From NCBI RefSeq assembly GCF_026913205.2, contig NZ_CP168151.1, positions 1,736,001 to 1,800,000 on the forward strand: 64,000 nucleotides of DNA, in the 5' to 3' direction. The stretch comes from Lentilactobacillus sp. SPB1-3 (lineage in GTDB: Bacteria > Bacillota > Bacilli > Lactobacillales > Lactobacillaceae). Positions 40,333 to 51,627 of the stretch are shown piece after piece. The position numbers and the translations under genes were made by a program. Every line of letters begins with the position of its first letter. The stretch's first letter is position 1. The notes beneath the pieces are model-generated. The model was not told where the DNA came from. It searched no databases and saw only the letters and a program-made list of their open reading frames with translations.

Positions 40333-41623
40333 AGTTAAAAACACGTTCTAAAATCTCATCGACATTGCGAATATGATAATGATAGTCAAAAGCATCAGCG
40401 ATATCCTCTGGAGATAACCGGTCAGTAATTGGCTGACTAGCTGTTACCAATTCAATGAATTGAATCTGTTCATCCCAAGCCTTGGCCGTTAATGGCTGGA
40501 CTAGATCATAAGCGGCCTCTCTGGTAAGACCACTATCGATCAGTTTTAGCATAACCCGTTGGCTATAGATTAATCCATAGGTTCGGTTCATATTCTCCTT
40601 CATAGTTTCTGGAAAAACGTCTAAATCAGCGATTATTTTAGTGAAGCGGTGAATCATATAGTCAACTAACATTAGAGTATCTGGAATGATGACTCGCTCT
40701 GCTGAAGAATGAGAAATATCTCTTTCATGCCATAACGCAACATCCTCATATGCAGTCACCACATGACCCCGAACAACTCTGGCTAACCCACAGATGTTTT
40801 CAGAACCAATCGGATTGCGTTTGTGAGGCATCGCAGATGAACCTTTTTGACCGGGATTAAAATGTTCTTCGACCTCATGAATCTCAGAACGTTGCAACCC
40901 GCGAATCTCAGTCGCAAATTCTTCCAGACCGGTCGCAATCAAAGCCAAAGTAGCAATGTAGTTGGCATGTAAATCACGCGGCAATATCTGAGAAGTGATT
41001 TCTTGGTTTCGAATTCCCAGTGATTGGCAAACATATTCCTCAACAAATGGTGGAACGTTCGCAAATGTGCCAACTGCTCCCGAAATTTGGCCGACTTCGA
41101 CTTCCTTAGCAGCAGCTTCAAACCGTTCTTGGTTCCGTTTCATTTCCGAATACCAACGAGCAAGTTTTAATCCAAAAGTCGTGGGTTCTGCTTGAACCCC
41201 ATGTGTTCGACCGATCATAACGGTATCTTTGTACTGATAGACTTTGTCTTTAATGACGGCCATCAGATCAACGATGTCTTGGCGAATAATCGCATCCGCT
41301 TGCTTAATTCTCACACCATAAGCAGTATCAACAACGTCTGTGCTGGTGACACCATAATGGATCCATTTACGTTCTTCACCAAGTGATTCAGAAACGTTTC
41401 TAGTGAATGCAACGATATCATGGTGAGTCACGGATTCAATATCTGCGATTTTATCAACATCAAATTTGGCATTCTGCTTAATCTTTTCAACGTCGGTTGC
41501 TGGGATCCGTCCAAGCTTAGACCATGCTTCATCAATGGCAATTTCGACTTTCAGCCAAGCCGCATACTGATTCTCAAGGGACCAAATGTGGTTCATTTCT
41601 GGACGCGAATATCTATCGATCAT
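40331..41623 (-). CDS. purB: Adenylosuccinate lyase
   Basis: 430 residues, fumarase/aspartase fold. The family signature SSAMPHKRNPIGSE (catalytic Ser loop) is at about 261-274; TSTDVVDTA and the general acid His in GRTHGVQAEPT are also present. It splits SAICAR and adenylosuccinate, so acts in both IMP and AMP synthesis. It is divergent from purA-guaC across a 232-base regulatory gap. Confidence 0.95.
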   Translation of the reverse strand: MIDRYSRPEMNHIWSLENQYAAWLKVEIAIDEAWSKLGRIPATDVEKIKQNAKFDVDKIADIESVTHHDIVAFTRNVSESLGEERKWIHYGVTSTDVVDTAYGVRIKQADAIIRQDIVDLMAVIKDKVYQYKDTVMIGRTHGVQAEPTTFGLKLARWYSEMKRNQERFEAAAKEVEVGQISGAVGTFANVPPFVEEYVCQSLGIRNQEITSQILPRDLHANYIATLALIATGLEEFATEIRGLQRSEIHEVEEHFNPGQKGSSAMPHKRNPIGSENICGLARVVRGHVVTAYEDVALWHERDISHSSAERVIIPDTLMLVDYMIHRFTKIIADLDVFPETMKENMNRTYGLIYSQRVMLKLIDSGLTREAAYDLVQPLTAKAWDEQIQFIELVTASQPITDRLSPEDIADAFDYHYHIRNVDEILERVFN

Positions 41624-41666
41624 AGTTAATCCTTCCTCTTGCAGTCTTAATATCTTGATATTAACA

Positions 41667-41743
41667 TATCGTTCATGTTTTATCTACATATCATCATAAA
41701 TTAGAAATTATATTCTTATTTTTTCGTACAAACACGAACGATT
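41667..41743. promoter_or_regulatory. Purine-gene divergent control region
   Basis: Two near-identical motifs, ACATGAACGATA (minus strand, 41678-41667) and ACACGAACGATT (plus, 41732-41743), face opposite ways in the purB-purA gap, each near one gene's probable promoter. The GAAC core recalls the PurR PurBox, but three mismatches and the 53-base spacing do not fit the usual pair. The purA leader also has a stem ATTGCTG/CAGCAAT (41812-41836). Confidence 0.35.
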
Positions 41744-41855
41744 TATGGATACGATATGGAAATTATAAATATTTGAGGTTGATTATTTAATTTCCTCCTG
41801 CTAACATATAAATTGCTGGGTCAGTTGCTCAGCAATAAAATTTAGAGGTGTTTAA

Positions 41856-43139
<1,284 letters not shown>

Positions 43140-43157
43140 TTCAGGAGGAAGCTAACT

Positions 43158-44129
43158 ATGGAAGCATTTGACTACGAAGACATTCAATTAGTACCCGCAA
43201 AGTGCATTATTAAGAGCAGAAATGAGGCCGATACTTCAATCAAATTCGGTCCGAAAACGTTCAAGATTCCAGTTGTTCCAGCCAACATGGAAACGGTAAT
43301 GAACGAAGACTTAGCAATTTGGATGGCCAAAAATGACTACTTTTACATCATGCACAGATTCCAACCCGAAACTCGAATTGATTTCGTTAAAAAATTACAC
43401 TCAATGGGTCTTTACGCATCAATCAGTGTGGGTATCAAAGATGCTGAATATCAATTTATTGACGAGTTAGTAGCTGAGAATTTAAATCCAGAGTATATTA
43501 CCATTGATGTTGCCCATGGGCATTCGGATTTTGTTATTGATATGATCCATTACATCAAGAAACGGTTACCAGAAACTTTCTTGATAGCTGGGAACTTAGG
43601 GACTCCTGAAGCGGTTCGCGAAATCGAAAACGCGGGTGCTGATGCCACTAAAATCGGTATCGGTCCTGGTAAAGCCTGCATCACTAAACTCAAAACTGGG
43701 TTTGGAACTGGAGGTTGGCAATTAGCTGCTTTGCGTCTGTGCTCTAAAGCTGCTAAAAAGCCGATGATTGCAGACGGTGGTATCCGCTTTAATGGTGACA
43801 TTGCCAAATCAATTCGCTTCGGAGCCTCCATGGTTATGATTGGTTCCATTTTAGCTGGCCATGAGGAGACACCTGGTAACTTGATCAGTATTGACGGTAA
43901 AAGATACAAGCAATACTGGGGATCGGCTTCTGAGCGTCAAAAAGGTGCTTATCGGAATGTTGAGGGTCGCCAGATGTTAGTACCATACCGCGGTCACTTG
44001 GCAGACACTTTAACTGAAATGCAAGAAGATCTGCAATCATCCATCTCATATGCTGGTGGCAAGCAGTTAAGTGACATTACTAAAGTTGATTATGTAATCG
44101 TTAAAAACTCTATTATGAATGGCGACTAA
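43158..44129 (+). CDS. guaC: GMP reductase
   Basis: 323 residues, IMPDH/GMPR barrel without CBS domains. It reduces GMP to IMP with [18 protein letters not shown] start, DVAHGHSDF, the catalytic Cys in [12 protein letters not shown] and the [13 protein letters not shown] phosphate loop are seen. Its place behind purA fits conversion of GMP through IMP to AMP. AGGAGG ribosome binding site. Confidence 0.94.
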   Translation: MEAFDYEDIQLVPAKCIIKSRNEADTSIKFGPKTFKIPVVPANMETVMNEDLAIWMAKNDYFYIMHRFQPETRIDFVKKLHSMGLYASISVGIKDAEYQFIDELVAENLNPEYITIDVAHGHSDFVIDMIHYIKKRLPETFLIAGNLGTPEAVREIENAGADATKIGIGPGKACITKLKTGFGTGGWQLAALRLCSKAAKKPMIADGGIRFNGDIAKSIRFGASMVMIGSILAGHEETPGNLISIDGKRYKQYWGSASERQKGAYRNVEGRQMLVPYRGHLADTLTEMQEDLQSSISYAGGKQLSDITKVDYVIVKNSIMNGD

Positions 44130-44139
44130 ATGTAATCAC

Positions 44140-44175
44140 AAAAAAGGTTCTTCCCGTAGAGGGAAGAACCTTTTT
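44140..44175. terminator. Bidirectional terminator
   Basis: AAAAAGGTTCTTCCC with GGGAAGAACCTTTTT over a five-base loop, between converging guaC and the first YhgE/Pip gene. Confidence 0.92.
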
Positions 44176-44182
44176 CAATTTA

Positions 44183-46330
44183 TTATAATTCTGATTTTTC
44201 GACGCCGACTTCTAGTTCATGAATAGGTTTTCTGAACAATCTTCGCATCAATGGTGTAAAAATAACTAGAATAATTCCCATCAAAAAGAGAATCCACAAG
44301 TCATGAAAATAAATTTCCCAATCAGGGCCAGCAATTGATTCCCTAAAGGCACTCACCGCATAAGTAAATGGCAAAAATTTAGCAAAGTTAGTTAGGCCAT
44401 TCGGAATAACTTCAAGCGGATAAAGCCCTCCAGTCCCAAAGATTTGTAGAATCATCAACAGGACCGCGAACACCTTACCCACGTTACCAAATGAAAAGAC
44501 TAAGCTAAAAATTATCATTGTAAATACAAATGCCGTGAAGAAGTCGATTCCCATAAAGGCGAGCAAACTGCGTGGTCGAATTCCCAACCATAATATCTCA
44601 CCAATTAACGTAATTAGCGTCTGGGTGAATGCGATACTCAAATATAGTAGGAACTTTCCACCATAGGTCTGATAATAGTAGATTTTATTTTCACGCATAG
44701 TCTTACCAGCTGGATATCTCCAAGCAACTACAGTTGTTAATAACAGAATACCAATCCAAATCGACAAAACCGTATAGAATGGAGTGGCACCATATCCAAA
44801 GACACCCATGTTATACAACTCTTTAGTTTGAAGCTTAATTGGAGTTGCTAAAATGTTGGAGACATCTGGACTAGTTTCTAACAGCCCTATTAATTTGTTT
44901 AAATTCTTATTGTTAATAAAGCTAAGTTGCTGATCAAGACCGTTTAATTGTGCTTTAATATCGTTTAACTTAGTGCTGATTGAATTGACTTGATTAATCG
45001 ACAAACTACTGATAGAACTGCCTGCGCTTTGTAATGCCTTTAACTCAGGAATAATTTCCTTTAGTGAAGCAATCAATTCAGCATTTCTTGATGAATTACC
45101 ATCTGCAGCATCTCCAACTGCATCTAGGCTATCTGTAGCAGAACTAGCACTAGCTGCTGCCGAAGTTAAATTGTTCTGAATCTGTTCATTCAACTGATTA
45201 ATTCGTTTAAGTAGTTTCGATACAGAAGAACGACTAGTACTTTTAGCACTAACTTGATCCAAATACCTTTGTTGTTGCTTTATGCTCTTCTTAGCATTCG
45301 TAAAATCTATGACTAATCGGTTAGCTTGGCTGTTAGGGATAATTGAGTTAACCACATCAAATACCCTTATTCCATCGTTTAAGGCATTAATTAGCGTATT
45401 ACCCGCGGTTTTAGTAGCTGCCACTTGGCTTCTAATTAAACTAGGTGAACTATCAGCATTAAGCGAACTAACATTTGATTGCAACGAATCAGTCGAACTT
45501 TGCACAGAATTCAAAGCGTTATTGACGCTATTCTTCGTGGCATCAGCATTGTTTTTGGCAGTGTTCAATAGATTTTGCTGCTGAGTTAAGACGTTGCTTA
45601 GATCATTGATCTGACTAGAAACCCGCGGTATACCGTTTTTAACGGTCGCCAAATAGTTTTTCACATCTTGAGAATTCTTATTCACTCGTTTGAGTTGATT
45701 GTCAGCCTTTCTAATAGTAGCCATCGAATCATTAAGTGAATCACGAATTCCAAGAATTCTTGATTTATTGGCGCTAACATCAATGCCGGTTTTATTTAGT
45801 TGTTTTAAAATCATCCGACCACTTAGCTGGGTAAAACTACTACGAATTTGCTCCGTCAGGGTATCTTTAGCCTGACTAGTGATTTTAGTTGCAGCCGGAT
45901 TTAACTTTTCGTTAGATTTATAAACAACCGTCGGCTTTTGCGGCGCATCACTTGCCAGTGATCCCAGACGATCAGAAAAATCACTGGGAATCTCGATCAT
46001 GGCATAATATTTCCCCTGATCCAATCCATTATTGCCGTCCCAATCGTCAGTAATTACCCATTTAACATCATGGTTTTTTTTCAATTGACCAATGATTTGC
46101 TTACCAATATTCATATTCTTACCGTTAATAGAGCTACCTTCATCATCGTTGACCACCGCGATTGGCAATCGGCGAATATTTTCAGTAGAATATGGATTCC
46201 ATGATGCTTTAATGTTTAAAAGTGCGTAGGAAGCTGGCACCAGACAGAAAGCCATGATAGTGATTAACACCGGTTTACTGTGGATTATTTTTGAAATGTC
46301 TTTTTTTAATAGTTTAAAAATAGTTGACAT
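44183..46330 (-). CDS. YhgE/Pip family membrane protein 1
   Basis: 715 residues. One N-terminal helix (about 19-38) precedes SWNPYSTENIRRLPIAVVNDDEG, the YhgE/Pip start motif. A ~450-residue outside part rich in Ser, Asn and Gln with long coiled-coil helices follows, then five or six C-terminal helices of ABC-2 type (about 525-700). Relatives include the Lactococcus phage infection protein Pip and the type VII secretion component EsaA; functions are mostly unknown. It is 18 bases downstream of a secreted-protein gene, likely one operon, and is a paralogue of the protein at 47184-49343. Confidence 0.85.
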   Translation of the reverse strand: MSTIFKLLKKDISKIIHSKPVLITIMAFCLVPASYALLNIKASWNPYSTENIRRLPIAVVNDDEGSSINGKNMNIGKQIIGQLKKNHDVKWVITDDWDGNNGLDQGKYYAMIEIPSDFSDRLGSLASDAPQKPTVVYKSNEKLNPAATKITSQAKDTLTEQIRSSFTQLSGRMILKQLNKTGIDVSANKSRILGIRDSLNDSMATIRKADNQLKRVNKNSQDVKNYLATVKNGIPRVSSQINDLSNVLTQQQNLLNTAKNNADATKNSVNNALNSVQSSTDSLQSNVSSLNADSSPSLIRSQVAATKTAGNTLINALNDGIRVFDVVNSIIPNSQANRLVIDFTNAKKSIKQQQRYLDQVSAKSTSRSSVSKLLKRINQLNEQIQNNLTSAAASASSATDSLDAVGDAADGNSSRNAELIASLKEIIPELKALQSAGSSISSLSINQVNSISTKLNDIKAQLNGLDQQLSFINNKNLNKLIGLLETSPDVSNILATPIKLQTKELYNMGVFGYGATPFYTVLSIWIGILLLTTVVAWRYPAGKTMRENKIYYYQTYGGKFLLYLSIAFTQTLITLIGEILWLGIRPRSLLAFMGIDFFTAFVFTMIIFSLVFSFGNVGKVFAVLLMILQIFGTGGLYPLEVIPNGLTNFAKFLPFTYAVSAFRESIAGPDWEIYFHDLWILFLMGIILVIFTPLMRRLFRKPIHELEVGVEKSEL

Positions 46331-46347
46331 AGTCCCTCAAACTTCTT

Positions 46348-47043
46348 TTATGGTAACAGGTTCAAAATCATCTGAATAAAGTTAGCCACCTGCTGAGTGA
46401 CTTGGTGGATACTTGTAACGGTTGTATAAGTTTTATTGATAAGCGATTGCGTTAATTGAATAATCTGCTTACCATCTTGAAGTAAAATTTGGTTAATTTC
46501 TTTGATTTTTTTGACATCACTAGAATTGTTGAAGGTCTTAGCAAGACTATTCAGTTTGTTAACAACTGAGGACAGTGAATCATGATTATTAATGGTCTCT
46601 AACAACTTAATCACGTTTTGACGATTCTTTGATGAAATAGAATTAATCAATGAAACAATTCTTCGTAATTCTGAACGTTGTTTGCTAAAATTCAGTAATG
46701 GCACGAGATTACCACGCCAAATCCAGCCCTTAACCTTACCGTTACCATTTTTAACATAATAATAAACAGCTGAATTACCATTAGCTCTTCTAATAGTTGC
46801 GGAACGATAAGTGTAAAATGTTGTTGTAGGATAGTTATCTGCATTGTGAGCCTTTTTCGTTAACTTAGCTGACGTATACATGTAACCATTCACGGCACGA
46901 TTACTAGATTTTGCCATTTTAGTATTACGAATGACAGTGACCCCTTTTGACTTCGCAGCAACTGAAACGGTTGAGAGACTAATAACTCCCATCAATATAC
47001 TAAAGAATAGTGCGATATTTCTAATAACTTGCTTCTTATTCAA
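46348..47043 (-). CDS. Secreted protein with SH3-like and helical regions
   Basis: 231 residues. Signal peptide of about 31 residues (cleavage near VAA/KSK). The region about 38-115 has a GYMYTSAKLTKKAHN segment and ends KVKGWIWRGNL, the pattern of GW/SLAP-like SH3 wall-binding repeats. The last ~110 residues are a Ser/Asn-rich helical stretch similar in composition to the outside part of the flanking YhgE proteins. TTG start at 47043 after AGGTG; a GTG at 47052 overlaps that site. Probably wall-bound and working with the YhgE protein downstream. Confidence 0.7.
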   Translation of the reverse strand: MNKKQVIRNIALFFSILMGVISLSTVSVAAKSKGVTVIRNTKMAKSSNRAVNGYMYTSAKLTKKAHNADNYPTTTFYTYRSATIRRANGNSAVYYYVKNGNGKVKGWIWRGNLVPLLNFSKQRSELRRIVSLINSISSKNRQNVIKLLETINNHDSLSSVVNKLNSLAKTFNNSSDVKKIKEINQILLQDGKQIIQLTQSLINKTYTTVTSIHQVTQQVANFIQMILNLLP

Positions 47044-47183
47044 ATAGTTCACCTCATTTTTAGTTTAGCACCTAACTTAGACGGCGCTTGTTAATAGTTA
47101 ACGTATGCATTACTATATAATATAACCCATTTGTAAATTGAACAATACCTTTTTAATAGTTTAGAATTCCGAGGTTCTTATTA

Positions 47184-49343
47184 ATGATCAAAAATATCCG
47201 CTCAATATACTTAAGAGATTTAAAAGCGATTTTCAAACATAAGGCAGCATTGCTCACGATTACTGCACTCTGTGTGCTTCCAAGTTTGTACACGTTGGTT
47301 AATGTTGGTGCTATCTGGAACCCTTATAGTACAAAGGAAACCGGTCAAATCCCAGTTGCTGTCGTAAATCAAGATGCTGGCTCAACATTAAACAACCAAA
47401 AACTAAATTTCGGTTCTCAAGTTATCAAAACACTTAAATCCAATAATAAAGTTGGTTGGCGTTTCGTGGACAAAAATACTGCTGAACATCGATTGAAGCA
47501 AGGAAAATACTACGCGGAAATTATCATTCCAAAGGATTTCTCATCTAAGCTAGCTAGTGTAACTACTGGTAACCCACAAAGAGCTAAGGTAGTCCTTAAA
47601 ACTAACACCAAAAACAGTCCTATGGGAGTTAAAATTACCGAAACGGCTGCCCAAACATTAGTCACTGAAATAAAAAATAAATTCGTTTATCAGATTAACG
47701 AAACTGTCTTTTCCTATTTAAATAAAGCTGGAAATAAGTTAGGAAATCAGCAAGCAAACATTCTTCAACTAAAAGATTTGATAATCTCATTGGATGACGG
47801 AATGGATTTAGCCACTAATTCTCTGTCGACAATTGGTGATACAGCAACCGGAATGGCAGCTGCTTTGTCTGAACTAAAGGCATTCAATACTGCAACACAA
47901 GGTAATAATACTCTACAGACTATCGCAGATATCAACGGGTCTGGGTTACAGTCAGCTAGAAGCTCATTAAACTCGGCTGCTGACAACGTTAAGGATAACA
48001 TAAATCAAGTAACTACCAGACAATCACGTTTGAATCGACTTTATAGTCAATTAAGTCGAGCAATTGACCAAAACAATCGTTCCAGGGTAGCAAGCCTATC
48101 TCAATCAGCAAAGTCGGAGATAGATATTTTAAAAACACAAACCAAAATATTGGCGGCTTTTCTTAATGCGCTTGGTAGTAATAACCCACAAATTAATAGC
48201 TTAAGTCGGCAATTAAATAACGCCAACAGTCATTTGAATTCTGAAGAAGCAGCAATTAGGTCACTGGAATCGTCAGTCGGCGGTTCAAACAATGCAGTGC
48301 AATCCGCTATTAATCGTGCTATCAGGACTAATCAGAAAGTCAATAGCGATCTTAATGCCAACCTAAACACTTCTATTAATAGTGCAACCGGATCAATCGA
48401 CAGTGCGGTAGCCAGCATGATTCATAGTTCTCAGCAAGCTAGTACCATTCTGGGCAGTTTTAATCGCGTTAAGCAGCTTAACAATGAAGCTCTTGACAAT
48501 GCCATTAGCGGCAATAAACTAATTGCTAATTCAGCTAATAAGCTATACAAACAGCTTCTCACTAATCGTGGCATGATTAACAAAATTAGCAGCCAGTTAA
48601 AATTAACAAGCGATGGCGATATAGCTAAAATTCTGAGCATACTTCAAAGTAATCCAAAATTAATGGCTGGCAACTTAACTAGCTTGTTCAACGTAAAAAC
48701 TGAATCAATTTATAGAGTCGCTTCATTCGGTGAAGCTTTTGCTCCAAGTTATATGGCAATATCGGTATGGGTCGGTTGTACAATGTTAATTTCAGTTTTA
48801 AAGACCACCATTCCGAGAAAGGGTAGATTCAAAACCTTTACTCGCCACGAAGAATATTTTGGTAAGATGTTCTTATTTTGGACTTTGTCATTAGTCCAAA
48901 CATTTATTATCATTACATCATCCCTGTTTATCCTTCACATACATGTCGCCAATATGTTTATGATGTATATCGTTGGCGCGTTTGTTTCAATCACTTTTTC
49001 AACAATGATATACACTGCTTCATCGTTGCTTGGTAATCTTGGTACTGCCTTAATGGTAATGATGATTGCATTACAACTGGCAGGTAGTGGTGCCATGTAT
49101 CCAGTTCAATTAAATCCACTGTTCTTCAGAATCATCCAGCCCCTATTCCCATTCACTTATGGTGTGGGTGCCTTCAGAGAGGTTATAGGTGGTATTAATA
49201 TTTCCAGTCTTACTGTTGATTTCTTCTTCCTGACAGTCATGTCTGGAATCGCAATCTTAATCGGTTCCATTCTTAAAATTCGTATCGTCAAGATATCTGA
49301 TAATTTGCACCAAGCCTTCAAAGATACTGGCATTGGCGAATAA
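47184..49343 (+). CDS. YhgE/Pip family membrane protein 2
   Basis: 719 residues with the same layout as the paralogue at 44183-46330: N-terminal helix, IWNPYSTKETGQIPVAVVNQD motif (split across about 47-67), a long Asn/Ser-rich coiled-coil outside part, and about six C-terminal helices with AGSGAMYPVQLNPLFF. It is divergent from the secreted-protein gene by 140 bases, so the three genes look like one functional island. Role unknown. Confidence 0.85.
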   Translation: MIKNIRSIYLRDLKAIFKHKAALLTITALCVLPSLYTLVNVGAIWNPYSTKETGQIPVAVVNQDAGSTLNNQKLNFGSQVIKTLKSNNKVGWRFVDKNTAEHRLKQGKYYAEIIIPKDFSSKLASVTTGNPQRAKVVLKTNTKNSPMGVKITETAAQTLVTEIKNKFVYQINETVFSYLNKAGNKLGNQQANILQLKDLIISLDDGMDLATNSLSTIGDTATGMAAALSELKAFNTATQGNNTLQTIADINGSGLQSARSSLNSAADNVKDNINQVTTRQSRLNRLYSQLSRAIDQNNRSRVASLSQSAKSEIDILKTQTKILAAFLNALGSNNPQINSLSRQLNNANSHLNSEEAAIRSLESSVGGSNNAVQSAINRAIRTNQKVNSDLNANLNTSINSATGSIDSAVASMIHSSQQASTILGSFNRVKQLNNEALDNAISGNKLIANSANKLYKQLLTNRGMINKISSQLKLTSDGDIAKILSILQSNPKLMAGNLTSLFNVKTESIYRVASFGEAFAPSYMAISVWVGCTMLISVLKTTIPRKGRFKTFTRHEEYFGKMFLFWTLSLVQTFIIITSSLFILHIHVANMFMMYIVGAFVSITFSTMIYTASSLLGNLGTALMVMMIALQLAGSGAMYPVQLNPLFFRIIQPLFPFTYGVGAFREVIGGINISSLTVDFFFLTVMSGIAILIGSILKIRIVKISDNLHQAFKDTGIGE

Positions 49344-49355
49344 AAATGTAGGTAC

Positions 49356-49392
49356 AAAAAATGGTTACGCACAATTGCGTAACCATTTTTTT
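49356..49392. terminator. Bidirectional terminator
   Basis: AAATGGTTACGCA with TGCGTAACCATTT around CAAT, and A/T runs on both sides. Confidence 0.92.
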
Positions 49393-49422
49393 AATATAAA
49401 TAAAACTAATTATTTCTACTTA

Positions 49423-50004
49423 TTAGTACCAACCATGAGCTTCCCAAAATGACTTGGCGTTGCTCCATGATCCGTACCGGTTGTTGACGTAATTGTTAGC
49501 AACCTTTTCTTGATTAGCTGGTGAAAAATCACCTTTCAAATATGCAGCATCTAATTGATATCTGCCAATATATTTACCGTTTGTCACACCATATGAACCT
49601 CTTGATTCATGATAAGCAATCCAAGCTTTTGGTGAGCCATCTGCAGCTTGTTGAGCAAGCTGATCAGCTACCTTAACAGAAACTGCAGCTGTTTGGTTGT
49701 AAGTATTAACCTTAGGTGTTGCTGGCTTTGACACTGGAGCTTTCTTAACTGGTTGTTGATTAGTTAACTTTGCAGTTTTCTTAACACCGGCAAGAACATT
49801 GAGCTTTTGACCTACCTGAATCAAGTTGCTTTCAAGATTATTGGCTTCTTTAATCGAATCTACTGAAACATCGAATCTTTTAGAAATCCCATCAAGGGTA
49901 TCGCCCGATTGAACCGTAACGGTAGTTGCCTCTCCAGCGGTGAAGCCTCCGAGGAAGAGTAGTGCAACGAACGCTGCGAAAATAATAGAAAATAATTTCT
50001 TCAA
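49423..50004 (-). CDS. LysM protein, aggregation-promoting-factor (Apf) type
   Basis: 193 residues. Signal peptide (cleavage near GEA/TTV), one LysM domain (VTVQSGDTLDGISKRFDVSV...QKLNVL, about 28-72), a Lys/Pro/Thr-rich linker, and a C-terminal domain with WIAYHESRGSY, YIGRYQLDAAYL and RYGSWSNAKSFWEAHGWY, which is the Apf/lysozyme-like pattern including the Glu of HESRGS. Apf-like proteins are abundant wall proteins that affect cell shape and aggregation. TTG start at 50004, because AGGAG lies eight bases before it and a GTG at 50013 overlaps the site. Confidence 0.88.
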   Translation of the reverse strand: MKKLFSIIFAAFVALLFLGGFTAGEATTVTVQSGDTLDGISKRFDVSVDSIKEANNLESNLIQVGQKLNVLAGVKKTAKLTNQQPVKKAPVSKPATPKVNTYNQTAAVSVKVADQLAQQAADGSPKAWIAYHESRGSYGVTNGKYIGRYQLDAAYLKGDFSPANQEKVANNYVNNRYGSWSNAKSFWEAHGWY

Positions 50005-50142
50005 AATATACACTCCTATGACTAGATGTTAGTTGATTTTTTAAGAACAACGGACAACATACTATAGGATAATTATTACTATAAAATTTCGCTAATGTTA
50101 AAAAAACAGGCTAAATTGTCATGTGTGTAACCAATTTGCAAC

Positions 50143-50197
50143 AAAAAAGATGTGATTATTGGTCCGTGGTACCACTTTCAAACCGACAGTGGCACAT
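50143..50197 (-). terminator. nhaC terminator containing a T-box-like core
   Basis: On the minus strand ATGTG/CACAT form the outer stem with a T run behind it; an inner CCAC/GTGG stem follows. The segment AGTGGTACCACGGACC (50161-50176) matches the conserved T-box antiterminator core. No stem I is possible, as the sequence upstream is nhaC coding. It ends nhaC or is a remnant T-box before the Apf gene. Confidence 0.5.
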
Positions 50198-51588
50198 TAT
50201 TTCGCCTTGTCACCACTTCGCTTAATTCCAATGCCAGTGTAACCACTTAAAATTGAAAAAATTGGTGAAGCTAAACTAAAGATTACAAAAGGCAAATAAC
50301 TTAATGTGGAAACCTTTAATGCATTGGCGGCAAAAACTCCGGCAACTCCCCAAGGAATTAAGTAGTTGATTACAGTCCCTCCATCTTCCAAGGCACGACT
50401 CAAACTAACTGCAGCAAGTCCTTCCCTTTCAAATGTCGCTTTGAAGGCATTTCCTGGGAGAATTACTGAAAGGTATTGTTCACCAACAAAGATGTTCACA
50501 CCAATTCCGCTTAAGATAACAGCTAAAATCAATGAACCAGTTGATTTCAGGCGTTTTGACAATGGAATCATGATTGAATCAATGATTCCAAACTTCATCA
50601 AAAGACCACCTAATGCTAAGGCACAGATAATCAAACTAACTGTGGCCATCATGGAGGCCACTCCACCACGACTTAATAGTGCATCCACTGCTTGATTACC
50701 AGTATGGGATACAAAACCATTACTCATGATATTAACTACGTCAGCAATTTTGGTCTTTGGTGCAGAAATGAATAGCATCCCTGTTGCCACCACAATGTTA
50801 ATAAACAAAGTAAAGATTGCTGGAATCTTGATCCAAGCACAAATGAACATCAAAGCGATCGGTAAGAATGCCCAAGCTGAAACGCTAAAGTGGCTAGTTA
50901 AAGAATTAACTGTTTGATTGATGGAGTGACTAGAAAGTGCCTTGCCACTTTGGCCAATTAATATGAAAACTACGAAAGAAGTTAGCCATGCGGGAATTGT
51001 TGACCACATCAAGTTTTTAATATGTGCGAACAAATCAGCGTCAACAACGGCAGATGCTAGGTTAGTAGAATCTGATAAAGGTGAAGTTTTATCACCAAAG
51101 ATAGCACCTGAAATAATAGCACCAGCCACCATTGCTGGATTCATGCCCATAGTTATACCCATACCCATAAAGGCAATTCCAACAGTTGAGATAACCGTAA
51201 AGGCACTACCAATTGCCGTGCCGACAATTGTACAAACAATAAATACTGAAGGTAAAAACCACTCAGCTGAAATCAAATGGAAACCAAAAACCATCAAGGA
51301 TGGAATAACCCCTGAGGCGATCCAAGTACTGATCAAGATTCCAATCAAGATGAAAATAAAGATTGGAATAATTCCTGTTTGGATACCATTCACGATTCCA
51401 TCATTTATTGAACTCCAAGAAAAGTGACGAACTTTAGCCCAACAAATCAATAAAAAAATGACCAATAAAATGGGAATTTCAGGAGATAAAGCTAGCTTGA
51501 TAACACTAAATCCCATGATCAATAGCATAACCACTAAAATAATTGAACCTTCCATGAGGCTCACTTTCGATTGAGTCTGTTCTTCCAT
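50197..51588 (-). CDS. NhaC family transporter under T-box control
   Basis: 463 residues with about 11-12 membrane segments. The NhaC pattern is clear: GTAIGSAFTVISTVGIAFMG, AIFGDKTSPLSDSTNLAS and a C-terminal SRALEDGGTVINYLIPWG. NhaC members are annotated as Na+/H+ antiporters, but T-box-controlled ones in Lactobacillales are thought to carry amino acids, mainly tyrosine (YheL-like). The leader T-box here has UAC (Tyr) as the best specifier. So tyrosine uptake coupled to Na+ or H+ is the favoured role. Confidence 0.85.
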   Translation of the reverse strand: MEEQTQSKVSLMEGSIILVVMLLIMGFSVIKLALSPEIPILLVIFLLICWAKVRHFSWSSINDGIVNGIQTGIIPIFIFILIGILISTWIASGVIPSLMVFGFHLISAEWFLPSVFIVCTIVGTAIGSAFTVISTVGIAFMGMGITMGMNPAMVAGAIISGAIFGDKTSPLSDSTNLASAVVDADLFAHIKNLMWSTIPAWLTSFVVFILIGQSGKALSSHSINQTVNSLTSHFSVSAWAFLPIALMFICAWIKIPAIFTLFINIVVATGMLFISAPKTKIADVVNIMSNGFVSHTGNQAVDALLSRGGVASMMATVSLIICALALGGLLMKFGIIDSIMIPLSKRLKSTGSLILAVILSGIGVNIFVGEQYLSVILPGNAFKATFEREGLAAVSLSRALEDGGTVINYLIPWGVAGVFAANALKVSTLSYLPFVIFSLASPIFSILSGYTGIGIKRSGDKAK

Positions 51589-51627
51589 ATCTATCCCTCC
51601 AGGATGTTATTAACTAGTTTTTTGAAT

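Noticed and set aside
50942-51427. 161-codon plus-strand frame opposite nhaC
   Set aside because: Low-complexity Ile/Pro/Lys product typical of antisense reading of a membrane protein gene.
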